NCBI GenBank assembly: GCA_050287105.1
Contig: JBNKBG010000004.1
Span: 1-62,242 of the forward strand
Source: JAPHTQ01 sp050287105
GTDB lineage: Bacteria > Pseudomonadota > Gammaproteobacteria > Thiohalomonadales > Thiohalomonadaceae
Reading direction: 5' to 3'
Length of the DNA stretch: 62,242 nucleotides
Shown one piece after another: positions 1 through 8,281 of this stretch. How positions within the stretch are numbered: the stretch's first letter is position 1; each line of letters starts with the position of its first letter. The translations under genes and the position numbers were made by a program. Below the pieces are notes generated by a model. The model saw nothing but the letters and a program-made list of their open reading frames with translations, searched no databases and was not told where the DNA came from.

Positions 1-170
1 TGACGCCCGCGCTGTTCGTCGCCGACCTGGCCAAGCAGGCGCTGCTCGCGGCGCTCCTCGGCATCCCGCTGCTGCTGCTGGTGCTGTGGCTGGGGCTGTC
101 GATCCCCGACTTCCTCGCCCGCTGGCTGGACCAGGCCACTGAACTCATCGCCCGGAGCCACCTGCTATGA
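1..170 (+). CDS. Hydrogenase-4-type membrane subunit, C-terminal end (partial)
   Basis: Only the last 55 codons are in the window, read in the frame that ends at the TGA at 168-170. The peptide is hydrophobic, with one clear membrane span rich in Leu followed by a short amphipathic tail. It ends in an ATGA overlap with the HyfG-like gene, so it belongs to the same operon. The position directly before the large subunit and the hydrophobic character fit a NuoL/NuoM/HyfF-type proton-channel subunit. The specific subunit is inferred from gene order, not from a diagnostic motif. Confidence 0.6.
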   Translation, partial: TPALFVADLAKQALLAALLGIPLLLLVLWLGLSIPDFLARWLDQATELIARSHLL

Positions 171-1753
171 GCGACCGTTTCAACTGGCTCCCCGAATTCC
201 TGACCCGACTGCAGGCGCAGCAGGTGCGCGTGCGCCACGACTCGGCCAGCGCGCTGGCCCCGGCCCACCTGATCGAGATCGATCCCGAGGACTGGGCCAG
301 GGCCGCCGAATTCGCCGCCGCCTGCGACGCCCGCTGGGCGGCGGTGTGGGGCGACCAGCAGGGCGGCGTCATCGTGCTGCACGCCCTGCTCGAATACGCC
401 GACGACTACCTGGCGCTGCGCACCGAGGTGCCGCTGGATAACCTGACTCTGCCGTCCCAGGCGCTTCACTACCCTGCCGCCGAGCGACCCGAGCGCCACC
501 TTCAGGACATGTTCGGCCTGCACTTCGAGGGCAACCCCTCGCAGCGCCGCTGGACCCGCCACCAGGCGTGGCCGGAGGATCGTTACCCGCTGCGCCGCGA
601 CTTCCCGGTGCAGGGCGAGCACCCCGGCGCCACCCCGCCGGACAACGAATACCCATTCGATAAGATCCAGGGCAGCGGCGTCTACGAGATCCCGGTCGGC
701 CCGGTCCACGCCGGGATCATCGAACCGGGGCACTTCCGCTTCCAGGCGGTGGGCGAAGAGGTACTGCGGCTGGAGGAACGGCTGGGCTACGTGCACAAGG
801 GGATCGAAAAGATCGCCGAAGGGCGCGATCCGCAATCGCTGGCGCGACTCGCCGGACGGGTCTCCGGCGACACGACCGTGGCCCACACCTGGGCCGCCTG
901 CCAGGCAATGGAACGCGCCGTAGAGTGCAACGTGCCAGACCGTGGCAACATCCTGCGCGCCATCCTCTGCGAACGGGAACGAGTCGCCAACCACCTGTGG
1001 GACATCGCCGCCATCTGCAACGACGTCTCCTTCGCCTTCGCCTGGTACCAACTCGGCCGCCTGCGCGAAGTCTGGCTGCGGCGCAACGCGGAACTCTTCG
1101 GCCACCGCCTGCTGATGGACCACATCGTCCCCGGCGGCGTCGCGATCGACCTCGACCCGGCGGCGATTCCGGTACTGCTGGCGGAACACCGCGCCCTCGA
1201 TAAAGAGCTGGCCGGACTGTTCGATATCCTCGACGACCACCCCTCGCTCGACGACCGCCTGCTCACCACCGGCATCCTCTCGCCGAAACAGGCCAAACAG
1301 CTCGGCGCGGTGGGCTACGTCGGCCGCGCCTCGGGCCAGGCTTTCGACCTGCGTCGCGACAACCCCTACGCCCCTTACGACCAGCTGGAAGTCGACGTGC
1401 CGCTCTACCGCGACGGCGACGTGGCGGCACGGGTACGAATACGCATGAAGGAGATCCGCATCGCCCTGCAACTGATGGATCAACTGCTGGAAAAACTGCC
1501 AGACGGCCCGCTGCTGAATGAATGGCCGCAGGGCAAGGGAGGCGAAGGCCTCGGCGCCATCGAAGGCTGGCGCGGCGAAATCGTCAGCTACGTGCGCCTC
1601 GACCAAAACGGCAAAGTCGCACGCTTCTTCCCCCGCGACCCCTCATGGCTCACCTGGCCCGCGCTGGAACAGATGATCAACGGCAACATCGTCCCCGACT
1701 TCCCGGTGTGCAACAAATCGGTCAACGGCTCCTACTCGGGGCATGATTTATGA
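167..1753 (+). CDS. HyfG/NuoCD-like large subunit lacking Ni ligands (Ehr-type)
   Basis: This 528-residue protein fuses a NuoC-like 30 kDa domain (about residues 1-150, with ERHLQDMFG and the ending YPLRRDFP) to a NuoD/NiFe large-subunit domain (about 170-528). The domain entry VGPVHAGIIEPGHFRF and the segment RAILCERERVANHL are typical of group 4 hydrogenases. The first nickel-binding CxxC should lie at residues 233 and 236, but the sequence is V-S-G-D-T. The C-terminal DPCxxC is replaced by DFPVCNKS. A NiFe active site therefore cannot form. Such proteins belong to energy-converting hydrogenase-related (Ehr) complexes, thought to couple redox chemistry to ion pumping. The start overlaps the upstream stop as ATGA. 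Confidence 0.9.
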   Translation: MSDRFNWLPEFLTRLQAQQVRVRHDSASALAPAHLIEIDPEDWARAAEFAAACDARWAAVWGDQQGGVIVLHALLEYADDYLALRTEVPLDNLTLPSQALHYPAAERPERHLQDMFGLHFEGNPSQRRWTRHQAWPEDRYPLRRDFPVQGEHPGATPPDNEYPFDKIQGSGVYEIPVGPVHAGIIEPGHFRFQAVGEEVLRLEERLGYVHKGIEKIAEGRDPQSLARLAGRVSGDTTVAHTWAACQAMERAVECNVPDRGNILRAILCERERVANHLWDIAAICNDVSFAFAWYQLGRLREVWLRRNAELFGHRLLMDHIVPGGVAIDLDPAAIPVLLAEHRALDKELAGLFDILDDHPSLDDRLLTTGILSPKQAKQLGAVGYVGRASGQAFDLRRDNPYAPYDQLEVDVPLYRDGDVAARVRIRMKEIRIALQLMDQLLEKLPDGPLLNEWPQGKGGEGLGAIEGWRGEIVSYVRLDQNGKVARFFPRDPSWLTWPALEQMINGNIVPDFPVCNKSVNGSYSGHDL

Positions 1754-1837
1754 TGAACCAGCATCGACACATCACCATTCCGTCACCATGGCACGGTCTT
1801 GCCCGTAACCACCGAACATGGGGTACCACTAACATTC

Positions 1838-1868
1838 ACTTTGCGTACTTCGCGTCCTTTGCGGTTAA
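1838..1868 (+). repeat. TTTGCGT/TTCGCGT-type tandem heptad-like motif
   Basis: The 127-bp gap between the large and small subunit genes carries successive variants of a short unit: TTTGCGTAC, TTCGCGTCC and TTTGCGG. Tight operons of this family rarely have such a gap. The motif resembles dispersed noncoding repeats of this wording that I recall from many environmental genomes. That comparison is from memory and is not verified. It lies just before the start of the small subunit. Confidence 0.45.
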
Positions 1869-1880
1869 AGGGGGTTTTAC

Positions 1881-2387
1881 ATGCTAAGAATCCTCGCCCG
1901 CATCCTCCGCACCGGCCGCGTCACCGACCCGGCCCCCAAACGCGACGACGCCGAACTGGAACAGCTCGGCATCGAAGTGCGCCGCACCCTGAAAAAACGC
2001 TTCGGCGGCAGCCTCGCCATCCGCCAGGTGGACGCCGGATCGTGCAACGGCTGCGAACTGGAAATCCACGCGCTGAATAATTCCTACCACGACATCGAAC
2101 GCTTCGGCGTCCACTTCGTCGCCTCACCCCGCCACGCCGACGTGCTACTGGTCACCGGCCCCGTCTCAAGACACATGGAAGCCGCACTGCAACGCACCCT
2201 CGACGCCACACCCACCCCGCGACTGGTGATCGCCGCGGGCGAATGTGCCTGTAACGGTGGTGAATTCGGTGTGAGCTACGCCAGTTGCGGCGCGGTGGAA
2301 AACGTCATCCCCGTCAACGTCAAAATCCCCGGTTGTCCGCCGTCTCCCAAGGAACTGCTGAGGGGGATATTGGCGGCGACGGGGTGA
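1881..2387 (+). CDS. HyfI/NuoB-like [4Fe-4S] small subunit
   Basis: A 168-residue protein of the NuoB/HyfI family, which carries the proximal N2-type cluster of complex I-related enzymes. Candidate ligands are visible: CNGCE (C55, C58), GECACNGG (C122 with C124 next to it) and GCPPSP (C152). Length and motif order match the family. It would dock on the membrane with the large subunit encoded just upstream. The GC-rich codon use matches the upstream genes and stops abruptly after this gene. As the cluster ligands are kept while the Ni site of the partner is lost, the complex probably still transfers electrons. Confidence 0.92.
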   Translation: MLRILARILRTGRVTDPAPKRDDAELEQLGIEVRRTLKKRFGGSLAIRQVDAGSCNGCELEIHALNNSYHDIERFGVHFVASPRHADVLLVTGPVSRHMEAALQRTLDATPTPRLVIAAGECACNGGEFGVSYASCGAVENVIPVNVKIPGCPPSPKELLRGILAATG

Positions 2388-2732
2388 AAACCACTACCTG
2401 CACTCTATATTGAGGTAATGGAGACAGATAATCCCTTATTTTTGTTAATCCCCCATGTTTTGACCAAAAATCATTCTGTGACATCGCCAAATTTGCCATC
2501 CAAGCAAAATAACCAAATAAATTCAATGAGATACACAGCAAATGCTAGTTGATTGTCTTTCCTGTATTCTGATATGTTGGCACGCCCATGGTATTGCTGA
2601 TTTACTTTGATAAGTAATCCACAATTCAAACGGATTTGATTTGTACACAATATGTAATATGTATCTGCTTAAGTCTCGCTTGGCCGGAACGATATCATTG
2701 ATTAAATGCAAAGCCACTTAAAGGATTTAACG
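2388..2732. other. AT-rich intergenic junction with possible promoter
   Basis: Composition drops sharply from the GC-rich operon to AT-rich DNA, which continues through the next three genes. No convincing gene is seen here. A weak sigma70-like promoter can be drawn: TTGATT at 2636-2641, a 16-bp spacer and TATGTA at 2658-2663, about 70 bp before the first island gene. No integrase, tRNA fragment or flanking direct repeat was recognised at the junction. Confidence 0.4.
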
Positions 2733-3419
2733 ATGCGGATAAAACCAAAAGACACAAAAACGCTTGTTGTACTAGTGGGTAATTTTAATCCGCGCATATT
2801 TACACCCTCTTGGTTTGCAAAATCTGGAGTTATTGGTGAGGAAGAAGCCGATACTGCATACATTGAAATTATCCACCAGGAAGTCGTTAAATTCAGACTG
2901 GAATGGCTCACTCTTCTTGTTGAACCAAACAGGTTTATTGCTGAAGTTGATCAACCACCAGATATACGACTATATGACTTTGTTTTAAAAACTTTTGGTG
3001 AATTATTAATCCATACTCCAATATGGATGTTGGGCATAAATAAACGAATCATCTTTGATGCTGGTAGCGTTGAAAAGAGAGATGAATTGGGTTTTAAGCT
3101 TGCGCCTCCCACAGCATGGGGTGAATGGTCAGAAGGGTTACTCAAGCAATCTGAAAAGTTACATGGTGGTTTAGTTACGTTATCTATGAGGCAATCGGTC
3201 ACAGATGATCGAGAATTTGGATATATCCAAACCAAAGTGGAACCATCAAAGACCGGTGATTCAGATGTCCTGGTTGAAGTAAATGACCATTATGAAAGTA
3301 AAGAAGGTAGCCAAGTTGCTGGCTGCCAAGAATTAATCACTGTACTCGCTCATAATTATGAAACATCAATTAAGCGTTCGGAATGGATTGCAGATCAAGT
3401 TATGGGAATTGTTAAATGA
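2733..3419 (+). CDS. Unrecognised protein, first gene of an AT-rich three-gene island
   Basis: A 228-residue soluble protein with no signal peptide or membrane span. An in-frame ATG at 2706 exists, but the ATG at 2733 has a good ribosome site (AAGGA at 2721-2725, 7-nt spacer) and was chosen. The sequence looks alpha/beta, with an LGINKRIIFDA strand, a PTAWGEWSEG loop and a late VEVNDHYE strand. The last part vaguely recalls the TIGR04255 family; this is weak. It overlaps the next gene by 4 bp (ATGA), so the two are probably translationally coupled. I do not recognise the function. Confidence 0.75.
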   Translation: MRIKPKDTKTLVVLVGNFNPRIFTPSWFAKSGVIGEEEADTAYIEIIHQEVVKFRLEWLTLLVEPNRFIAEVDQPPDIRLYDFVLKTFGELLIHTPIWMLGINKRIIFDAGSVEKRDELGFKLAPPTAWGEWSEGLLKQSEKLHGGLVTLSMRQSVTDDREFGYIQTKVEPSKTGDSDVLVEVNDHYESKEGSQVAGCQELITVLAHNYETSIKRSEWIADQVMGIVK

Positions 3420-4012
3420 ATAATCTGGCGCGTGCTCGCGACATAAATACATTTGGCGGAACGGTGCTCCCGGAGCAAGGTGCGGAGACTGTTTGGCAAG
3501 GTGGGAGTAATGTAGGCCTACTCAGCTTGATTAAGCAAGCAGAGAAAAAACCTGTTTATGACCACGAACATTCAGATGAAACCAACATGGTTGCTGATGT
3601 AAAGCGCTCAATGATCGCAGAAAGAATAGAAAAAGTGGTAGATGATATTCCTGAAATCAGTTTTGGCGAGGATGACGTAACTGAACGATTTCTTGCGCTT
3701 CAAGAATGGGAAGGTGTTGTGCTTGAAATCAATGATGATATTTTCACCGCTCATCTAACAGATATCACATGCAAAGGTAATCCGCCAGAAATAGGCGATT
3801 TCATTGTCGAAGATATAAGAAAAGATGACTTACAGTTAATGCGTGAAGGAGCTGTGTTTCGCTGGATAATTGGTTATGAAATAAAAAGAAGTGGCACTAA
3901 ACGACGTGGTTCTCAAATTGTATTTCGGCGTTTGCCTCTGTGGACTAAGAGAGAAATAGATGAGGCTGACAGGGAAGCACAGCAACTCATGGAATCAATC
4001 CCTTGGGAATAG
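3416..4012 (+). CDS. Unrecognised protein, middle gene of the island
   Basis: A 198-residue cytoplasmic protein. The N-terminal 90 residues are polar and probably flexible. The C-terminal part (about 95-185) is compact and beta-rich: EWEGVVLEI, FTAHLTDIT, GAVFRWIIGYE, then RSGTKRRGSQIVFRRLP and WTKREIDEA. I recall similar domains as conserved hypothetical proteins next to MBL-fold genes in other genomes, but cannot verify this here. It overlaps both neighbours (4 bp upstream, 10 bp downstream), which suggests fixed stoichiometry. Function unknown. Confidence 0.75.
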   Translation: MNNLARARDINTFGGTVLPEQGAETVWQGGSNVGLLSLIKQAEKKPVYDHEHSDETNMVADVKRSMIAERIEKVVDDIPEISFGEDDVTERFLALQEWEGVVLEINDDIFTAHLTDITCKGNPPEIGDFIVEDIRKDDLQLMREGAVFRWIIGYEIKRSGTKRRGSQIVFRRLPLWTKREIDEADREAQQLMESIPWE

Positions 4013-5142
4013 AACTCTCCCCTCCATCTAACACACAACTTGAGGTAACACTATTTGGACCAGGGTATGGTGAATCGATCCTGATCCATATGGGAAACAA
4101 CCACTGGGCAATCGTTGACTCCTGCATAGATCCGGAGCAAGGAATGCCTGCAGCCTTGTCATATCTAAACTCTATCGGAATTGACCCAGAAGAAGCTGTT
4201 GTTCTAATAGTAGCAACACATTGGCATGATGATCATATTCGCGGGTTAGCCACCGTAGTAGAGTCTTGTCCCAGCGCACTTTTTTCCTGCCCTGTTGCAT
4301 TTCGGAAAAATGAATTTAGCGCCGCAGTATCTCGGTATAATAGGCATCCAAATATTTCTCTCGGTTCAGGTGTAGAAGAACTCTGGAAAATATACCACCT
4401 ACTACAAGATCGGCGGCGGCGGCCAAAACTTGCTAGCGCAAATATGAGAGTTTTTTCGCTGCCGGGGACTGAAACCGGGCATGGTCATGAAGTTCAGTTT
4501 TGGGCATTATCGCCTTCTGACCATCAGGTTGATAAATTTCTGGTTGAAATAGCTAATTGCATGCCACAGGTACAAGAAACAAAATATCGTGCAGTAGCAC
4601 AAAAACCTAATCATGTTTCCCTTGTGAGTCACATTGAAATTGGGAAAACGACCATACTGCTTGGCTCTGATATGGAAGTGGATACGGATGATAGTTATGG
4701 ATGGTCAGCGATCATTAACAATAGGGATCCACTACTATCAAAAGCAGGCATATACAAAATGGCGCATCATGGTTCACATACAGGACATCATGATGGTATA
4801 TGGAGTGAATTATTGCTTGATGCTCCATTTGCTCTCATTACGCCATGGAATAAATCCGGCGGTTTGCCTACAACAGCTGATATCGAACGAATCTCAACAT
4901 TGACGCATAACGGCTATATCACCTCCACTATTCGTCAAATCACATCAAAAATAAGACGTGATCCAGCAGTTGAAAAAACCATACAGGAGTTACTGGGTAG
5001 CAAGCTACGACGTGCCGAATTGCCGTTTGGAACAATACGCCTTAGAACCATGGACAGTGACCACAATGAATGGAAGGTCGAACTTTCAGATTCAGCCTCA
5101 TCAATAGATCAGCTTGCTAAATCACTTCGCAAAACTCACTGA
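4003..5142 (+). CDS. ComEC/Rec2-like MBL-fold metallohydrolase
   Basis: A 379-residue metallo-beta-lactamase-fold hydrolase. The zinc motif HWHDDH is complete at residues 73-78. LLGSD gives the bridging Asp at 223, and MAHHGSH at 253-259 is the HHGS block typical of the ComEC C-terminal type, many of which act on nucleic acids or phosphodiesters. There is no membrane part, unlike true ComEC. The start is a TTG at 4003 inside the end of the previous gene, so translation is likely coupled. All metal ligands are intact, so the protein is probably active. The substrate is unknown, and a role as effector in a defence or stress module is only an inference. Confidence 0.85.
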   Translation: MGIELSPPSNTQLEVTLFGPGYGESILIHMGNNHWAIVDSCIDPEQGMPAALSYLNSIGIDPEEAVVLIVATHWHDDHIRGLATVVESCPSALFSCPVAFRKNEFSAAVSRYNRHPNISLGSGVEELWKIYHLLQDRRRRPKLASANMRVFSLPGTETGHGHEVQFWALSPSDHQVDKFLVEIANCMPQVQETKYRAVAQKPNHVSLVSHIEIGKTTILLGSDMEVDTDDSYGWSAIINNRDPLLSKAGIYKMAHHGSHTGHHDGIWSELLLDAPFALITPWNKSGGLPTTADIERISTLTHNGYITSTIRQITSKIRRDPAVEKTIQELLGSKLRRAELPFGTIRLRTMDSDHNEWKVELSDSASSIDQLAKSLRKTH

Positions 5143-5213
5143 ACTCGTAATTGATACATAGTACATAATCGTAAAAATTATGAATACGTAAAATAAGTTG
5201 GGGCAGATCAGAC

Positions 5214-6446
5214 TTATTGATATTCCACCATACGCTCTGCCATATCCACCTTCCTTGCAATCATCTTCTTAGCCAGCTTTTCACTACCACCGTTGCCGGT
5301 AATCACCCTGTGAATCTGTTCATCGGGAATTCGTGTCACCACCTGAATCGCCTGTTCGATCTCTTCGGAACTCATGTCACCGAAGAGTTTGACAGCATGC
5401 GGGTTGTCGTTGTCACTGCGTAGCACATCGAGTTCTTCCACACGCTCAGCGAATACCTTGCCTTTGGGATCGCCCTGGGCGCGAAATTCCAGTGCGCCGC
5501 CTACGTCGAGGGTCAGCACTTTGCCGTTGATGACGCCCTGGTTATCGCCAGCGAATCCGGCGGCATCCCAGTTGGCGGTCCAGGCATGCACACCGAACCA
5601 CTGCTGCGCCTGTTTGCGTTCTTCTTCGTTGAGATGAGCGATGCACTTCTTGTCGAGTTCCACCCATTCGGTGGCGATCTGATCCGGCGCTTTGGTACGC
5701 ACATAGGTCAGGGTCGGCGCACCGGCCAGTTGGTAGAGTTTTGCCGCGATGAATTCGTTACGTGCGTGGGCCACTGACTCCAGCGTTTTCACGTAGTAGC
5801 GTTGTCCTCTGTCGTCCTGATAGATACCCGCAGGATTGGTGCCAAGTTGTCCGCCGACCCGCTGCAGGGTAGCGGTATCGATCACCGGCTCCTGATCGGT
5901 GATCGGTAAAGTGCGGCGCACCAGCGCCAGTTGCGATGGGGTTTCGATGGCACCCTTACGCACATGACGTACGGTGCGGATCGCTTCTTCAGGGTCCATG
6001 CCCAGTTCCGCCAGCAGCCGCGCAGCGATCATCCCCGCCCGGCCGAGGCCACCCTTGCAGTGCACCAGCACATCGTCACCGTTGCGCAGCCTCTCGCGGA
6101 TCTCGCGGCCCTCCGTCTGCCACGCCTCCTCGAATTTTTTCGTCGGCACGGAGTAGTCGGCAATGGGCAGATGGAACCACTCAATGCCACGTTGCTTAAT
6201 TTCGTGCCCGAGCAGTGGCACCTTGAGTTCCCTGAGTTCCGCCGGTTCCACCAGAGTCACGACCAGCTTCGCGCCCCAGGCGGCGATGGCATCCAGGTCG
6301 ATACCGAGGTCGCGCTGCCAGGCACCGGTGTGGGCAAACAGATCGCATTTGCCGGGACAGAAGGTGATGCCGATCCGTCCATGCGCCGGGCTCGCTTTGA
6401 CTTCCGCGATCTGAAGCGGGTGTGTGTGGCTTGTGCGCACCGCCAT
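5214..6446 (-). CDS. Cys-dependent protein phosphatase fused to kinase-like domain
   Basis: A 410-residue two-domain protein. Residues 1-178 form a dual-specificity/CDKN3-like phosphatase with the HCX5R loop VHCKGGLGR (nucleophile C130, R136) and a probable general acid at D97. Residues about 190-410 look like a kinase-like domain, with YYVK (K220), an Asn-Glu helix (E231), ANWD (D294), a DN pair (D301/N302) and DVGGAL (D314). This order mimics VAIK, alphaC, catalytic loop and DFG. I recall similar domains in phage-linked and polymorphic-toxin proteins. AGGA sits 7-8 nt before the ATG. It converges with the AT-rich island but has host-like GC. Opposing activities in one chain is an inference. 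Confidence 0.75.
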   Translation of the reverse strand: MAVRTSHTHPLQIAEVKASPAHGRIGITFCPGKCDLFAHTGAWQRDLGIDLDAIAAWGAKLVVTLVEPAELRELKVPLLGHEIKQRGIEWFHLPIADYSVPTKKFEEAWQTEGREIRERLRNGDDVLVHCKGGLGRAGMIAARLLAELGMDPEEAIRTVRHVRKGAIETPSQLALVRRTLPITDQEPVIDTATLQRVGGQLGTNPAGIYQDDRGQRYYVKTLESVAHARNEFIAAKLYQLAGAPTLTYVRTKAPDQIATEWVELDKKCIAHLNEEERKQAQQWFGVHAWTANWDAAGFAGDNQGVINGKVLTLDVGGALEFRAQGDPKGKVFAERVEELDVLRSDNDNPHAVKLFGDMSSEEIEQAIQVVTRIPDEQIHRVITGNGGSEKLAKKMIARKVDMAERMVEYQ

Positions 6447-6513
6447 AGTGCAATCCTGCTTTAACCGTAAGAACTGCGTGCGAGTCTAACATGAACGCCG
6501 CTCTTCTCTGCCC

Positions 6514-8235
6514 TTGGGCAGCAGTACGAAATTTCTCCTATATTTAAAGAATGCAGCCCCGTTTCTCCCCCCGTATAACGTCAGGGGCAATTCATCACTC
6601 AAGGTGATACCTAAACTATTTCGGAATCCAATCGCCGTGGCAAAGCAAAAGGCAGGTGACACTGAAGATTCACCGCACAGCCAGTCCCGGCCACTGGAGG
6701 CTTCTTCACGCCTGCACTGGAGTGACTATTACGCCGGGGAACATTCCGGGGCGCTCCTAAATACGCTGAGGGCAGAGCGGCTCCATCATCTCTATGCCAA
6801 CTTGCCTTCAGCCCTTTTTATCAGCCTGCTGCTTGCGCTGATTCTTCTCTATGTTCAATGGCCCGTAATCGCCCCTGAGGTTTTACTTGGGTGGTTTGCT
6901 GTCTTCATGATCATTTTGCTTGGCAGAGTGATTATGTTTTTTGCCTGGAAGCGTTCTGTCGAAACGGATGAGCAAACAGCAACCTTGCGCTGGCTATATC
7001 GCTTCCGTGTCGGTACGGCCCTGGCGGGAGTGGTCTGGGGTATTGCCGGCGTGTTACTCGCACCGCCTGGTAATATCAGCCACACCGTCTACGTCACTTT
7101 CGCCCTGGCCGGTTTGGGTGCAGGCGGTTCAACAACGCTGGCTATCGATCGCATTTCAGTGAATGTGTTTTTGCTGTCGGTTCTGTCACCACAAATCATT
7201 TATCTCGCCCTGGAGCAGAGCACCATAACTTACGGCATGAGTGCGATGCTGGTGCTGTTTCTGCTTTTCCTGCTGGCGAGTGCCTGGCAGTTGCGGTTAC
7301 GCCTGGAAGAGAACATTTACCTTCAGCACACGGCAACTGAAAGTGAAGCACGTATACGACAGATGCTGGAAGGCAGCCCGATTGCGACACGTATTGTGGA
7401 TGCGGCCAGCAACGAGGTCCTGTTTGCCAACCAAAGCTACATTTCACTGATCGAATCGTCGCCTGAACAGGTTATCGGCCTTATCCCTTCGAACTACTAC
7501 GCTCACCCGGAAGAGTATGAAGATGCGATGGAACAGGTCCGCAAAGGTGAAAACATCACCAACAAGCTGGTCGAGCTCCGCTTGCCCAACAAAGACACCT
7601 GGAAAAAATGGGCGTTGGCCACCTACCTGGCAGTGGAATATCAGAACAGACCAGCGATTCTTGGCTGGTTTTACGATATTACCGACCACAAACTCATGGA
7701 AGAGAAGATCGAATACATGGCCTATCACGATAACCTGACAGACTTGCCAAACAGATATCTGTTTCGTGATCGCCTGGAGCAGGCCATCGCCACTACCGAC
7801 CGTGAACAGAGCTCACTGGCATTGCTGTTTGTTGATCTGGATAAATTCAAACCCGTCAATGATCAGTACGGACACGATATCGGCGATCTGCTGTTAATCG
7901 CTGTCGCCGATCGCATCCGTGGCTGCCTGCGAAAAACCGATTCTGCTGCACGGCTTGGTGGCGATGAATTCGTCATTCTTCTGCCTTCAATCAAGTCGGA
8001 GGAAAATGCAACGAGAATCGCAGAAAGTATCAGGAGTGAACTGGAGCGAACATTCAATATTGAAGGATTGACCCTGGATATCTCTTCAAGCACAGGGATT
8101 GCAATCTACCCTGTCCATGCCAAAGATGGACGGCAGCTCATCAGGAATGCAGACATCGCGATGTATTACGCAAAGGCGGAGGGAAGGAATCGTGTGAATA
8201 TCTATAATCCAGGAATGCGGGAAAAGAACGACTGA
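6514..8235 (+). CDS. Membrane PAS-GGDEF diguanylate cyclase
   Basis: A 573-residue protein that should make c-di-GMP from GTP. After a polar N-terminus come about six membrane spans (residues 90-265), a PAS domain (about 280-400) and a GGDEF domain (about 410-565). The active motif GGDEF is intact at 482-486. The inhibitory RxxD (RKTD) lies five residues before it, so product inhibition is expected. The start is uncertain: TTG at 6514 opens the frame, but GTG at 6604 or 6637 is also possible, and the first 40 residues look unconserved. It is monocistronic. Confidence 0.88.
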   Translation: MGSSTKFLLYLKNAAPFLPPYNVRGNSSLKVIPKLFRNPIAVAKQKAGDTEDSPHSQSRPLEASSRLHWSDYYAGEHSGALLNTLRAERLHHLYANLPSALFISLLLALILLYVQWPVIAPEVLLGWFAVFMIILLGRVIMFFAWKRSVETDEQTATLRWLYRFRVGTALAGVVWGIAGVLLAPPGNISHTVYVTFALAGLGAGGSTTLAIDRISVNVFLLSVLSPQIIYLALEQSTITYGMSAMLVLFLLFLLASAWQLRLRLEENIYLQHTATESEARIRQMLEGSPIATRIVDAASNEVLFANQSYISLIESSPEQVIGLIPSNYYAHPEEYEDAMEQVRKGENITNKLVELRLPNKDTWKKWALATYLAVEYQNRPAILGWFYDITDHKLMEEKIEYMAYHDNLTDLPNRYLFRDRLEQAIATTDREQSSLALLFVDLDKFKPVNDQYGHDIGDLLLIAVADRIRGCLRKTDSAARLGGDEFVILLPSIKSEENATRIAESIRSELERTFNIEGLTLDISSSTGIAIYPVHAKDGRQLIRNADIAMYYAKAEGRNRVNIYNPGMREKND

Positions 8236-8281
8236 AGCAGCTGTATTGCACCTGTACCAATCCGCGTATTACTCCCCCTAC

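Noticed and set aside
167..1753. Calling this a functional NiFe hydrogenase large subunit
   Set aside because: Both Ni-binding cysteine pairs are replaced.
1799..2080. Plus-strand frame overlapping the small-subunit gene
   Set aside because: It is in another frame of the small-subunit gene, which has the cluster motifs.
2388..5213. Insertion sequence or prophage as the source of the AT-rich island
   Set aside because: No transposase, integrase, terminal repeats or phage structural genes were found.
5143..5213. Inverted repeat CATAAT/ATTATG as a terminator between converging genes
   Set aside because: Only 6 bp of A/T pairs; too weak to support a terminator.
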